Below the pieces are notes generated by a model that saw only the letters and a program-made list of their open reading frames with translations, was not told the DNA's origin and did no database searches. The position numbers were made by a program, and so were the translations under genes. A stretch of DNA of 64,000 nucleotides from positions 62,001 to 126,000 of the forward strand of contig DHQB01000015.1 in assembly GCA_002410065.1 (NCBI GenBank). Direction: 5' to 3'. Source of the stretch: Bacteroidales bacterium UBA5349. GTDB lineage: Bacteria > Bacteroidota > Bacteroidia > Bacteroidales > Tenuifilaceae. Position 1 is the first letter of the stretch. Each line of letters starts with the position of its first letter. Positions 40,824 to 49,945 of the stretch are shown here, piece by piece.

Positions 40824-41735
40824 TTGAAATTAAAACTATTGATAAGGTCAACCTCATTTTTAGCGATTATAGCATGTGTGCTATGGGCAACTGCCTTTGT
40901 GGCAATTAAAATAGGTTTACAGTATAACATGCCCTTTCAGTTTGCGGGGATCAGATTTTTTATTTCGGGATTGCTTATCATCCCTTTTATCCCAAATTTA
41001 AAGGATAAGATGCTTATAGCAAAGCAGAACTTTCCGAAGATTTTATTGGTAGGCTTTGTGCAAACCTTTTTGCAATACTCTTTTTTCTATAAAGGGATGA
41101 ATATGGTACCTGGAGCATTAGGTGCAATGATAATTGGATCTGGTCCTCTGTTTGTTGCTGTTGTTGCGCATTTGCTAATGCCAAACGATAAGTTAACAAG
41201 GCGTAAGGTTATTAGCATTGTTCTGGGCTTAATGGGAATAGTTATTATCAGTTTTGGCAGGAATAAAATGGGTGTGGCTGGGCCATTGGTTAGTATTGGA
41301 ATTTTAATCTTAATTGGCAACAATATACTTGGCGGCTTAGGTAATATTTTAGTAGCATCTGACAAGCGCAGAATACCTCCCTTGGTATTTAGTTCTTTAT
41401 CAATGATTATTGGAGGTGTTTCTCTTTTTATACTTGGTTTAGTAACCGAGGGGTATCAGGCAGGTCCTTTTCCAACAGAGTATTACCTATCATTGGGTTG
41501 GTTAAGTTTTCTTTCGGCAGCAGCATTTTCTATATGGTACACACTCCTTAGGCGTCCAGGGGTTAAAGTATCCGATTTAAACATGTGGAAGTTTATTGTT
41601 CCTTTACTTGGTGCTGTACTTAGCTGGATATTGCTTCCAGACGAAAATCCCACTTTTCTAGCCATCGTGGGGATGGTGCTTATCGCATTGTCATTGGTTG
41701 CCCTAAATTGGCAAATAAAAAAGCGTGGTTTGTAG
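40824..41735 (+). CDS. EamA (DMT) family membrane transporter
   Basis: 303 residues with ten membrane helices in two five-helix EamA repeats. TTG start at 40824 appears right since no ATG precedes the first helix (FLAIIACVLWATAFVAIKIGL is a typical EamA opening). Typical blocks: QTFLQYSFFYKGMNMVPGALGAMIIGSGPL at the end of the first repeat region and GMVLIALSLVALNW at the end of the second. Likely drug/metabolite exporter; substrate unknown. Its stop codon lies inside a hairpin that serves as terminator for the convergent TPR gene. Confidence 0.85.
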   Translation: MKLKLLIRSTSFLAIIACVLWATAFVAIKIGLQYNMPFQFAGIRFFISGLLIIPFIPNLKDKMLIAKQNFPKILLVGFVQTFLQYSFFYKGMNMVPGALGAMIIGSGPLFVAVVAHLLMPNDKLTRRKVISIVLGLMGIVIISFGRNKMGVAGPLVSIGILILIGNNILGGLGNILVASDKRRIPPLVFSSLSMIIGGVSLFILGLVTEGYQAGPFPTEYYLSLGWLSFLSAAAFSIWYTLLRRPGVKVSDLNMWKFIVPLLGAVLSWILLPDENPTFLAIVGMVLIALSLVALNWQIKKRGL

Positions 41736-41742
41736 CCACGCT
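41716..41742 (-). terminator. Terminator of the TPR gene, embedded in the end of the EamA gene
   Basis: AGCGTGG...CCACGCT (41722-41742) with a seven-base loop; on the - strand the stem is followed by TTTTTTATTT, giving a good intrinsic terminator. The EamA stop codon (41733-41735) is within the loop and stem. Confidence 0.7.
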
Positions 41743-41774
41743 CATACTTATAGATAATTTACAAATTCCGTTTA

Positions 41775-43013
41775 CTAACGAGAACTACAGTATAGTTTAA
41801 GCATTTGCTCAGCAGGCTGATAGTTTAACTCAACAGCACGATTAAAGTCGCTGCATGCACCTTCTGTATCCTGTATGTTCATGCGCGATATACCTCTGTT
41901 GTAGTATGCCTCCGCATTCCGTGAGTCAAGTTCAATAATTACATTGTAGTCTTTAAGAGCCTCCTGATGATTCCCAAGAATGGCCTTAGAAACTGCTCGG
42001 TTGTAATATGCCTGCGCAAAGCATTTATCGAGTTCAATCACCTTGGTAAAATCGTCAATTGAGCCTTTGTAATCCTTAGCAAGTGCCTTGGCAATTCCTC
42101 TTCCGTAGTATGCTCTTTTATATTCATTATTTAAACTTATTGCCTGCGTAAAATCGGCTATTGCCTGCTTAAAGCTGTTCTTTTTAAGGTAAGCACCACC
42201 ACGGGCACCGTATGCCTGTTCGTAGTTTTGGTCAAGTTTTATAGCACTATTGAAAAGGGCAACCGATTCGTCAATCTTATTTAGGTTGTGTTTTGCTTGT
42301 CCAAGTTGATAGAAGATTTCCTTATCGTTTTTTTCAAGATCAAGCGCCTTTTCAAGATCACTTTCAGCCCCTTTGTAATCCTGAATCTTTAGCTTAAAAA
42401 TTCCCCTTTGCTTGTAGGCCAGTACTGGTGTTTCCTCATTCTCAATCATCTTGTCATAATCGGAGATAGCCCCCATAAAATCTTCAAGGTTAGCTCTTGA
42501 TTCTCCTCTACTATAGAAGGCTTCAAGGTTAGAACCGTCCAATTCAATACTTTTGTTGTAATCAGCAACTGCCTCATCAAATTTGCCCTGTGATGCCATT
42601 ATTAGGCCTCTTTGGTAGTAAGCGGTTGCACTCGAATCGTTTAGTTCAATGGCCTTGTTTATATCTTCTAGTGCTTTATCAGTGGTTTTAAGTTCGCGGT
42701 ATGATTTTCCTCTATTCAAAAAGAAATCCGAAACTTCAGAATTCAGTTCAATGGCTTTGTCAAAGTCAGCAATAGCTGCCGAACTGTTTTGTAGGAATGT
42801 GTATGCCATCCCCCTAGCATTATAAAAGTTCGCATCTTTCTTGTTCAGCCAAATTGCTTTATCGAACTTTTTAATGGCTTGTTCGAACTGGGCCGAATCG
42901 GTTAACGATAAGCCCTTTTCGTATTGCTTTGTAGCAAGTTGTGGGCGCAATAGTACAAATGTAACTCCAGCGGCAACAATAAGTACAAATAGGGCAATGG
43001 CTATCTTTTTCAT
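41775..43013 (-). CDS. Membrane-anchored protein with eleven TPR repeats
   Basis: 412 residues. Residues 3-22 form a hydrophobic helix (signal anchor or uncleaved signal). From about residue 29 there are eleven consecutive 34-residue tetratricopeptide repeats, each with the A..Y..RG...A.....A...Y.KAIELD pattern; repeat 1 is EKGLSLTDSAQFEQAIKKFD and the last ends GACSDFNRAVELN. Such repeats form a protein-binding superhelix. No partner domain. Likely a periplasmic or cell-surface scaffold. Its transcript ends inside the EamA gene; a -7 box lies at 43034-43027. Confidence 0.87.
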   Translation of the reverse strand: MKKIAIALFVLIVAAGVTFVLLRPQLATKQYEKGLSLTDSAQFEQAIKKFDKAIWLNKKDANFYNARGMAYTFLQNSSAAIADFDKAIELNSEVSDFFLNRGKSYRELKTTDKALEDINKAIELNDSSATAYYQRGLIMASQGKFDEAVADYNKSIELDGSNLEAFYSRGESRANLEDFMGAISDYDKMIENEETPVLAYKQRGIFKLKIQDYKGAESDLEKALDLEKNDKEIFYQLGQAKHNLNKIDESVALFNSAIKLDQNYEQAYGARGGAYLKKNSFKQAIADFTQAISLNNEYKRAYYGRGIAKALAKDYKGSIDDFTKVIELDKCFAQAYYNRAVSKAILGNHQEALKDYNVIIELDSRNAEAYYNRGISRMNIQDTEGACSDFNRAVELNYQPAEQMLKLYCSSR

Positions 43014-43026
43014 GGTATATTTTTTA

Positions 43027-43034
43027 CAAAAATA
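43027..43034 (-). promoter_or_regulatory. -7 element (TATTTTTG) upstream of the TPR gene
   Basis: Exact TAnnTTTG on the - strand, 13 bases before the ATG at 43013. No clear -33. Confidence 0.4.
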
Positions 43035-43084
43035 ATAAAAAGCAAAGAGATGATTGTTTATGACGATAAAATTATCTGCTATAC

Positions 43085-43828
43085 TTAATCGCTAATTTTA
43101 GCACTAATATACTCTCTATTCAGCTTAGCAATGTAGGTTATGGATATGCCTTTTGGGCATTCAGCTTCGCATGCTCTGGTATTAGTACAGCTGCCAAAGC
43201 CTAATTCGTCCATCTTTGCAACCATTTTTTTTACCCTCTCCTTGGCCTCAATCCTTCCTTGTGGAAATAGGGCAAGCTGCGAAACTTTTGCAGAAATGAA
43301 TAGCATTGCCGACGAGTTTTTACAGGCTGCTACACAAGCCCCACAGCCAATACACGATGCTGCTTCAATTGCTAGATCATAATTATCCCTTGATACAGGA
43401 ATGGCATTTGCATCTTGAGCTGAACCTGTATTTACAGAGATAAAACCTCCAGCCTGCATTATCTTATCAAAAGCATTGCGTTCAACAATTAAGTCCTTAA
43501 TAACAGGAAATGCTGCAGCTCTCCATGGCTCAATGGTTATGGTTTCGCCATCTTTAAACTCGCGCATATATAGTTCGCAGGTTGTGGTTCTGCCTAATTT
43601 GCCATGAGGTCGTCCATTGATATATAGGCTGCAGCAGCCACAAATTCCTTCGCGGCAGTCGTGCTCAAAGGCAACGGGATTTTTCCCCTCGGTTATTAAC
43701 TTGTTATTTAGGTAATCAAGCATTTCGAGGAAAGACATTTCAGTAGAAACATCGCTAAGGCTATATGTTTCAAATTTTCCTTTTGCCTTAGGACTCTCCT
43801 GTCTCCATATTTTTAGCTTAATATTCAT
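43085..43828 (-). CDS. frdB: Fumarate reductase/succinate dehydrogenase iron-sulfur subunit
   Basis: 247 residues. Carries electrons between the flavin subunit and the quinone site. [2Fe-2S] ligands: HDCREGICGCCSLYI plus the later Cys in TTTCELYM; [4Fe-4S] and [3Fe-4S] ligands in SCIGCGACVAACKNSS and CTNTRACEAECPKGI. The three-subunit type with one cytochrome b subunit (type B) as in Bacteroides and Wolinella. Third gene of the operon C-A-B; 27 bases after frdA. Whether it runs as fumarate reductase or succinate dehydrogenase is not decided by sequence; the Bacteroidota relatives use it as fumarate reductase. Confidence 0.95.
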   Translation of the reverse strand: MNIKLKIWRQESPKAKGKFETYSLSDVSTEMSFLEMLDYLNNKLITEGKNPVAFEHDCREGICGCCSLYINGRPHGKLGRTTTCELYMREFKDGETITIEPWRAAAFPVIKDLIVERNAFDKIMQAGGFISVNTGSAQDANAIPVSRDNYDLAIEAASCIGCGACVAACKNSSAMLFISAKVSQLALFPQGRIEAKERVKKMVAKMDELGFGSCTNTRACEAECPKGISITYIAKLNREYISAKISD

Positions 43829-43855
43829 AGCAATTTAAGTTGATGTTGTTACAAT

Positions 43856-45775
43856 CTATTTATAGCTGCGTTCTTGAGGTTCAACGAACTCAAATTTCAG
43901 ATCCTCTTTGTGCATTATATGCTGACCTTTTGGGCCTTTGTATTCCCACACAGCAACGTACGAGAACTTCGAATCATTTCGCTTTGTTTCTCCCGACTCG
44001 GTTTGGCTCTCCTCCCTAAAGTGTGCTCCACAGCTCTCCTCGCGGTTTAGTGCATCTATGCAAAGGAGTTTGGCAAGTTCAAAATAATCAGCAACTCTAA
44101 TGGCTTTTTCAAGTTCTTGGTTAAGGTCGCTGGCCTTACCCGGAACTCTTACATCCTTCCAGAACTCTTTTTCCAGTTCATCAATAAGTGGTAAAGCCTT
44201 TTTTAAACCCTCCTCGTTACGATACATGCCACAATAATCCCACATAATTTTGCCGAGCCTTTTGTGAAACGAGGTAACCGTTTGGGTACCATTTACCGAT
44301 AGTAACTTGTTAATCCTTTCATTTGCTTCATTTTGAGCAACTTCAAACTCAGGACTTTCGGTTGAGATTTTTGGTGTTTTTATCTCATCGGCTAAATAAT
44401 CGGTTATTGTATAGGGCAGAATAAAGTATCCGTCGCCTGCGCATTGCATAAGCGAACTTGCTCCCAATCTGTTTGCTCCGTGGTCGGAAAAATTAGATTC
44501 ACCAATGGCGAATAATCCTGGGATAGTAGTCATTAGGTTATAGTCTACCCAAAGTCCACCCATTGTGTAGTGACCTGCTGGGTATATACGCATTGGTGTT
44601 TTGTATGGTGATTCACCAGTTATCTTTTCGTACATTTCAAAAAGGTTGCCATACTTACCTTCAATAGCCTTTTCTCCTTGGTTGTTAATGGCATCGCGAA
44701 AGTCGAGATAAACGGATAGGCCCGAGTCGCCAACTCCATATCCAGCATCGCAACGCTCCTTTGCAGCTCTCGATGCCACATCGCGGGGAACCAGGTTGCC
44801 AAATGCTGGGTATCGTCTCTCTAGGTAGTAATCACGCTCCTCATCAGGTATCTCAGATGGTTTGCGCTTATCTCCCTTTGTTTTGGGAACCCATACCCTT
44901 CCGTCATTCCTAAGCGATTCGCTCATAAGGGTAAGCTTACACTGAAAGTCGTTAAGAACAGGAATGGATGTTGGGTGAATTTGAATAAAACTTGGGTTAG
45001 CAAAAAGTGCTCCGCGCTTATGGGCATTCCAAGCAGCAGAGCCGTTGGAGTTAACCGCAAGGGTTGACAGGTAATAAATTGTGCCGTAGCCCCCTGTTGC
45101 AAGTACAACTGCATGGGCAGAGTGGCGCTCAATTTCGCCAGTTAGAAGATTTCGTACAATTATTCCTCGTGCTTTGCCATCAATTACAACTAAATCGAGC
45201 ATTTCGCGCCTTGAGTACATGGTTACCTTACCGGTTTGCATCTGCCTAATTAGGCCGCTATAACCTCCAAGTAAGCACTGCTGCCCTGTTAATCCTTTGG
45301 CGTAGAATGTACGACTAACCTGTACACCACCAAATGAGCGGTTATCGAGTAAGCCTCCGTAATCTCGGGTAAAGGGAACCCCCATTGCTGTGTACTGATC
45401 GATAACCTGATTGCTTACTTCGGCTGCACGGTAAACGTTTGCCTCGCGCGACCTATAGTCGCCTCCCTTTATCATATCGTAAAATAAACGAAAAGTGCTA
45501 TCGTTATCGTTTTTGTAGTTCTTAGCAGCATTAATACCCCCTTGTGCAGCTACGGAGTGTGCCCTTCGGGGTGTATCTTGATAGCAGAAAACTTTTACAT
45601 TATAACCAAGTTCACCAAGGGTTGACGCTGCACCCGATCCCGCAAGGCCAGTACCCACAACAATAATATCAAGTTTACTCTTGTTAGCAGGGTTTACAAG
45701 CCTAAGTGAGTTCTTATGCATTGTCCACTTGTCGGCAAGCGGCCCTCCCGGTATTTTTGCATCAAGCTTAATCAT
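43856..45775 (-). CDS. frdA: Fumarate reductase/succinate dehydrogenase flavoprotein subunit
   Basis: 639 residues. FAD-binding VVGTGLAGSGAASTLGELG, and RRAHSVAAQGGINAA with the His that covalently binds FAD; ATGGYGTIYYL, the substrate-site GHYTMGGLWVDYN and GASSLMQ blocks are all present. Catalyses interconversion of succinate and fumarate. The C-terminus around REESCGAHFREESQT is the family capping region. Lies 27-38 bases from its neighbours, so one operon with frdC and frdB. Confidence 0.96.
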   Translation of the reverse strand: MIKLDAKIPGGPLADKWTMHKNSLRLVNPANKSKLDIIVVGTGLAGSGAASTLGELGYNVKVFCYQDTPRRAHSVAAQGGINAAKNYKNDNDSTFRLFYDMIKGGDYRSREANVYRAAEVSNQVIDQYTAMGVPFTRDYGGLLDNRSFGGVQVSRTFYAKGLTGQQCLLGGYSGLIRQMQTGKVTMYSRREMLDLVVIDGKARGIIVRNLLTGEIERHSAHAVVLATGGYGTIYYLSTLAVNSNGSAAWNAHKRGALFANPSFIQIHPTSIPVLNDFQCKLTLMSESLRNDGRVWVPKTKGDKRKPSEIPDEERDYYLERRYPAFGNLVPRDVASRAAKERCDAGYGVGDSGLSVYLDFRDAINNQGEKAIEGKYGNLFEMYEKITGESPYKTPMRIYPAGHYTMGGLWVDYNLMTTIPGLFAIGESNFSDHGANRLGASSLMQCAGDGYFILPYTITDYLADEIKTPKISTESPEFEVAQNEANERINKLLSVNGTQTVTSFHKRLGKIMWDYCGMYRNEEGLKKALPLIDELEKEFWKDVRVPGKASDLNQELEKAIRVADYFELAKLLCIDALNREESCGAHFREESQTESGETKRNDSKFSYVAVWEYKGPKGQHIMHKEDLKFEFVEPQERSYK

Positions 45776-45813
45776 ATTTGTTGATGTTTATTTTTTAATA
45801 GTTGTTTTGGAAA

Positions 45814-46491
45814 TTAGTGGATAAACCAAAAATAGAGAGGTATAATGGTAAACCCTGCTGCAACAATTGCGGCGTAGATGCACGATGCAACGTTAAGCCG
45901 TTTAATCCACTTAATATTGTTTAACCCTATGGTGTGAAATGCACTCCAAAATCCATGACTTAGGTGAAGCCCAAGCAATATTGCCGATGCAATATAGATT
46001 AGGTTATACCACCAATAGGCAACAAAGAATTCAGAGACTAACTCATATGAGTTATGCATTTGGGTAATCCCATTATCATAAGATATGAAGGGAACATCGC
46101 CATACCTGATTTTAAGGAAAAAGTTGATAATGTGGATCACTAAGAAGCCTAGAATAGCAAAGCCCAGTATATACATGTTTTTTGATGACCAAGTGGTGAG
46201 CTCGTTTGTACCGCTTTTAGCGTACCCCACTGGGCGAGCTTTTCTGTTTTTTAGTGTTATTATTGTTGCATAGATTATGTGAAAAATAAAACCTAATGCC
46301 AACATAATTTCAACAGCTTTCAACAGAGGAGTGGTAGCAAGGGTATGGGCAGCTTTGTTGTAAAGTTCGCCATCGCCAATTAAAAGTAGCAGGTTTGTCC
46401 CTAAATGTACCATAAGGAATAGTATGAGGAAAAGACCGGTGATGCTCATAATCAACTTCCTCCCCAGCGAAGTACTAAAAATTCCGTTCAT
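45814..46491 (-). CDS. frdC: Fumarate reductase/succinate dehydrogenase cytochrome b subunit
   Basis: 225 residues from the ATG at 46491 (a TTG-started extension of 13 residues is less likely). Five membrane helices of the type B cytochrome b subunit, with helix His residues likely to bind two b hemes: MVHLGTNLL (helix 1), GFIFHIIYA (helix 2), FLVIHIINFF (helix 3) and LLGLHLSHGFWSAFH (helix 4). N-terminal SLGRKLIMSITGLFLILF is characteristic. Anchors FrdAB and exchanges electrons with menaquinone. First gene of the operon. Confidence 0.93.
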   Translation of the reverse strand: MNGIFSTSLGRKLIMSITGLFLILFLMVHLGTNLLLLIGDGELYNKAAHTLATTPLLKAVEIMLALGFIFHIIYATIITLKNRKARPVGYAKSGTNELTTWSSKNMYILGFAILGFLVIHIINFFLKIRYGDVPFISYDNGITQMHNSYELVSEFFVAYWWYNLIYIASAILLGLHLSHGFWSAFHTIGLNNIKWIKRLNVASCIYAAIVAAGFTIIPLYFWFIH

Positions 46492-46716
46492 AGAAATTTG
46501 GTTTGATTTTGGGTAGTGAATATAGGGCAATTATTGGTATTTGAGCCTATAAACTGCCCTAAAGTTTAAGTGTTATTTAGCAGATTGGACAAAGGAGAAA
46601 CTCTTTGGTTGTTGATATTACTGAATCATCAACCTATCAAGCCTTAGTTTTTTTAGAGTTTTTAAGTAATTTGTTGCTGAGCTATTAGGCTCAGTCAATT
46701 TTCATTTCATGCCTAA

Positions 46717-47436
46717 TTACGTGCGAATAGTTTCGAGCACCTTAAGGTATCTATTCCTTATCATTTTGAGCTTTTCCTCATCCAGATTTTCGCGGTATAT
46801 CCTTACCATATCAACAACGCCTTTATCTTGATAGAAATATGCTGTGGCAGCATCAAAATAGAGTAGATCTGTATCGAATTTTACCTCGTCAGTTATCTTT
46901 TTAAAGTTATCCCAAGGTACATAGTAGGGAAGTTCAAAGAATCCGATATTAGGGTCAGCTTGATCTTTGTAAATTCCATCGCCATAAGGGATAAGGGTGA
47001 AAAAGCAGCGTAGTTTTATCATCGCCATTTCATTCGCAAATTTTTTACCCGGCGATTTGAATTGAACTCCCTCCTTATCATACAGTTCCTGTACGGCATG
47101 TATTTGGCTGTAGTTCTGTAAGTTAATAAGCCTTATAACATAACAGGTTTGGTTAAACATGGTTATGTTACCAGTAACAGCACCAATTGGAAACTTCACC
47201 TTCTCCTGTACTTTAACTGTAGCTCTGATTAGTTTCTCCAGAGGGAAGTAGTCGGCCAACATCAGGTAAAGCATTTTTGGCCTATTGGTTCGGGGTGTTT
47301 CATCGTAGTATCCAAAGTAGGGCGAAACAGCCTCCAGAGCGCAGGTGTTTTTCATCAGTATATCATTGGTAATGCACGAAAGGGGTTCTTCTTTTAGAAC
47401 TCCACCATAGCGGTCAATGGCTCCTAACTTTTTCAT
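46717..47436 (-). CDS. Conserved protein of unknown function
   Basis: 239 residues from the ATG at 47436. A longer start (47478) is disfavoured because a full promoter, TTG-20-TATATTTG, lies across its first codons. No membrane segment or signal peptide. The sequence has a compact soluble look with AVSPYFGYYDETPR, VKFPIGAVTGNI, FELPYYVPWDNFKK and a Glu/Lys-rich C-terminal helix; no catalytic motif recognised. Upstream of frdC by 225 bases on the same strand; no shared operon evidence. Confidence 0.6.
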   Translation of the reverse strand: MKKLGAIDRYGGVLKEEPLSCITNDILMKNTCALEAVSPYFGYYDETPRTNRPKMLYLMLADYFPLEKLIRATVKVQEKVKFPIGAVTGNITMFNQTCYVIRLINLQNYSQIHAVQELYDKEGVQFKSPGKKFANEMAMIKLRCFFTLIPYGDGIYKDQADPNIGFFELPYYVPWDNFKKITDEVKFDTDLLYFDAATAYFYQDKGVVDMVRIYRENLDEEKLKMIRNRYLKVLETIRT

Positions 47437-47464
47437 GGCATGAGATTTAGCGTAAGGTTTATAC

Positions 47465-47495
47465 CAAATATACATCATTTTGCCATACAGGTCAA
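47465..47495 (-). promoter_or_regulatory. Promoter (TTG, 20 bases, TATATTTG) of the unknown gene at 46717-47436
   Basis: On the - strand TTG (47495-47493), 20 bases, TATATTTG (47472-47465). It decides the start at 47436; leader about 20 bases. Confidence 0.6.
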
Positions 47496-47530
47496 CCGTT
47501 TAACCTATTTTTTGAATGGGCTATGTTCTA

Positions 47531-47568
47531 TACAGAAAAGCCCCAACTTTATAGATGAGGCTTCTGTA
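47531..47568 (-). terminator. Possible terminator after the ctp gene
   Basis: TACAGAA with AAGCC pairs with GGCTTCTGTA with an AA bulge; on the - strand the inner arm is followed by TTTT. It lies 16 bases past the CtpA stop. Imperfect stem. Confidence 0.4.
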
Positions 47569-47583
47569 AAAGATAATAGATGT

Positions 47584-49299
47584 TTAAACCATGCCGGCAA
47601 CCAAGTCTTTTAAAACCTGATTTCTGCTATATGAAAGGTAAAACATCCTCATGGATGGTTTAAATGGTGTGTCTAATGCCGTGATTGATTCGCTAACTTC
47701 TTGCTTGATAATTTCAATAGTTTTCAAAAGTGTGCTGTCAATTTGAGTGATTATTGGGTAGAATCCTTTATCATCAATAATATTTCGAGCGATGTAGGCC
47801 ATTAGCTGTGTTTCAATAATCTTTTTCGAAGTGTTTATTTGGTTTTTATTTGGTTTTACACCCTGTTTATCAGCAAAAGCAATAAATTGCTCCATTATGT
47901 TAACCCCTTTTAGGTAACTTATAAAATCTGTATGGGTTTTAAGGCTCGAAAGGTTTTTCCTATTCCTGTCGGAGTATTGAAAGGCGAAACGATAAATAAG
48001 ATTTCGACGTGCAACCTGATTAAAGTAGGGACTTGTACCCGTTGTGTCCATTGGGATAAAGAAGTCGGGCATTATGCCTCCGCCACCATATACGGTACGC
48101 CCCATTGGGGTAGTGAATTTAAGGGAATCGTCGAGTCTAATGCTGTCTATTTCCTGAAATTCGCCGTGTAGATATCTGTTACTAATGTCATGGTAGTAAT
48201 CATCATTTCCAGGTACATAGGGTTTTTGTATGCTACGGCCGGTTGGAGTATAGTATCGGGCAATGGTTAATCTCAATGCCGAACCATCTGAGAAAAGAAC
48301 CTGTTCCTGAACAAGGCCTTTACCAAACGATCGCCTTCCAATTACTTTTCCCCTATCGTTATCCTGTATAGCACCAGCTAAAATTTCACTAGCTGAGGCC
48401 GAGAACTCATCGATTATTACAGCAACAGGTATATCGATACAACTTCCTTTAGAGTTTGAGTATACGTTCTGGCGAGCACGAGCCTTCCCTTGTGTGTAAA
48501 CAATGAGTTTCCCTTCCGGTAAAAACTCGTTGGCTATATTTGTTGCCTGATCAAGGTATCCACCATTATTCCCCCTAAGGTCGATAATAATTTTTTCCAT
48601 GCCCTGCTTTTGCAAATTTTCTACGGCACTAACAAACTCAGTGTACGTAGTTCTGGCAAAGCGCGAAATTTTAATGAACCCTATCCCAGGTTCAACCATA
48701 AAGCTAATATCGATGCTGTAAATAGGGATTTTATCGCGGATTAAATCGAAATGCATAATATCGGGTACTCCAGTTCTAGCAATTCCAAGTTTTACTTTGG
48801 TTCCGTTAGGTCCTTTTAGCATTTTCATTACATCTTCCTGTGGCAGTTTAACACCAGCAACTAATGAGTCGTCAATGGTTAAAATTCTATCGCCAGGCAT
48901 AATACCAATTCGTTCCGATGGCCCACCAGGAATAGTAGTCATAACAACAATTGTGTCGCTAGGCATGTTAAAGGATATTCCAATACCATCAAATCCACCA
49001 TCTAAAGGTTCGTTTACTGCTTTAAGGTCAGAAGCTGGTATATATACCGAGTGCGGGTCAAGATTTTTAAGAAGGGTAGGGATAGCTGACTCAACTAGCA
49101 TTCCCATCTCAACGGTATCAACATACTGATCCTCAATAAAGTTAAGTACGCTTGTGAGCTTATCGGTTTTTGGGTAAATTGTTAGACTGGTTCTACCAGA
49201 CTGTTTCTTTAGCGTGTACCCTAAAAATAATCCTATTGCAAGAACTGCTGCTATTGCAAGTGGATAAAAAATATCCTTTTTCCTATTTTTGTATTCCAT
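47584..49299 (-). CDS. C-terminal processing protease, S41 family (CtpA)
   Basis: 571 residues. Membrane helix at 10-27, then an N-terminal helical region, a PDZ domain (FDGIGISFNMPSD.....ERIGIMPGDRILTIDDS, about 95-170) and the S41 catalytic domain. Catalytic Ser is in EFSASASEILAGAI (near residue 300), Lys in RRSFGKGLVQEQ (near 325), and RLTIARYYTPTGRSIQ follows. Cleaves C-terminal ends of periplasmic or membrane proteins. The C-terminal ~150 residues are helical. -7 TACATTTG upstream at 49329-49322. Confidence 0.92.
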   Translation of the reverse strand: MEYKNRKKDIFYPLAIAAVLAIGLFLGYTLKKQSGRTSLTIYPKTDKLTSVLNFIEDQYVDTVEMGMLVESAIPTLLKNLDPHSVYIPASDLKAVNEPLDGGFDGIGISFNMPSDTIVVMTTIPGGPSERIGIMPGDRILTIDDSLVAGVKLPQEDVMKMLKGPNGTKVKLGIARTGVPDIMHFDLIRDKIPIYSIDISFMVEPGIGFIKISRFARTTYTEFVSAVENLQKQGMEKIIIDLRGNNGGYLDQATNIANEFLPEGKLIVYTQGKARARQNVYSNSKGSCIDIPVAVIIDEFSASASEILAGAIQDNDRGKVIGRRSFGKGLVQEQVLFSDGSALRLTIARYYTPTGRSIQKPYVPGNDDYYHDISNRYLHGEFQEIDSIRLDDSLKFTTPMGRTVYGGGGIMPDFFIPMDTTGTSPYFNQVARRNLIYRFAFQYSDRNRKNLSSLKTHTDFISYLKGVNIMEQFIAFADKQGVKPNKNQINTSKKIIETQLMAYIARNIIDDKGFYPIITQIDSTLLKTIEIIKQEVSESITALDTPFKPSMRMFYLSYSRNQVLKDLVAGMV

Positions 49300-49321
49300 A
49301 TCGGCCTTTAGTATTTCCTTT

Positions 49322-49329
49322 CAAATGTA
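49322..49329 (-). promoter_or_regulatory. -7 element (TACATTTG) upstream of ctp
   Basis: Exact TAnnTTTG on the - strand, 22 bases before the ATG at 49299. No clear -33. Confidence 0.4.
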
Positions 49330-49382
49330 ATCCAAAATAATCCTGCACCATAGTTGCTAACTACAATTAATAGTTTTTGTTG

Positions 49383-49829
49383 TTAATCTTCAAGCTTAAT
49401 AATTTCAATACCCGCTCTTTTTAGAAGTTCAATTCCTTCAGTTGCTCTATAGTCGTCGCTATAAACCACTCTTCTGATACCAGCCTGAATAATTAACTTT
49501 GCGCATTCAATGCATGGAGCAGAGGTTACATAAAGAGTTGAACCTTCGCTGCTATTGTTCGACTTTGCTACTTTTGTTATTGCATTTGCCTCAGCATGAA
49601 GAACATATTGCTTAGTACGGCCGTTCTCATCCTCACAAATATTTTCAAAACCGCTGGGGGTTCCGTTGTAGCCGTCGGAAATAATCATTTTGTCCTTTAC
49701 GATAAGTGCCCCAACCTGCCTGCGTTTGCAGTATGAGTTTTTTGACCAGATATGGGCCATCTCAATGTACCGCTTATCAAATTCAGACTGTTTTTCTCCG
49801 TAGGGGGAAAGGTTCTCAGATTTCTTCAT
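49383..49829 (-). CDS. dCMP deaminase / ComE-type cytidine deaminase
   Basis: 148 residues from the ATG at 49829, chosen because the promoter at 49902-49871 lies upstream of it and inside the longer TTG frame. Zinc site: HAEANAI (His and catalytic Glu) and SAPCIECAKLII (the two Cys ligands). Deaminates dCMP to dUMP for thymidylate synthesis, as in ComEB. Typical VGALIVKDKMIISDGYNGTPSG substrate loop is present. Follows ctp on the same strand, 83 bases away. Confidence 0.92.
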   Translation of the reverse strand: MKKSENLSPYGEKQSEFDKRYIEMAHIWSKNSYCKRRQVGALIVKDKMIISDGYNGTPSGFENICEDENGRTKQYVLHAEANAITKVAKSNNSSEGSTLYVTSAPCIECAKLIIQAGIRRVVYSDDYRATEGIELLKRAGIEIIKLED

Positions 49830-49870
49830 ATTCTTGTGATTAACCTTTTTTAGGATATACTGGTAACCAT

Positions 49871-49902
49871 CAAAGATATTAAATTTTGTGGCTACCATAC
49901 AA
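49871..49902 (-). promoter_or_regulatory. Promoter of the dCMP deaminase gene (TTG, 21 bases, TATCTTTG)
   Basis: On the - strand TTG (49902-49900), 21 bases, TATCTTTG (49878-49871). The -33 box abuts the T-tract of the tRNA-Leu terminator. Confidence 0.5.
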
Positions 49903-49936
49903 AACAAGCCTTAAACAAAATAGTTTAAGGCTTGTT
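49899..49936 (-). terminator. Terminator after tRNA-Leu
   Basis: AACAAGCCTTAAAC (49903-49916) pairs perfectly with GTTTAAGGCTTGTT (49923-49936) around a six-base loop; a short T run follows on the - strand, 9 bases past the tRNA 3' end. Confidence 0.8.
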
Positions 49937-49945
49937 GAAGTTTTG

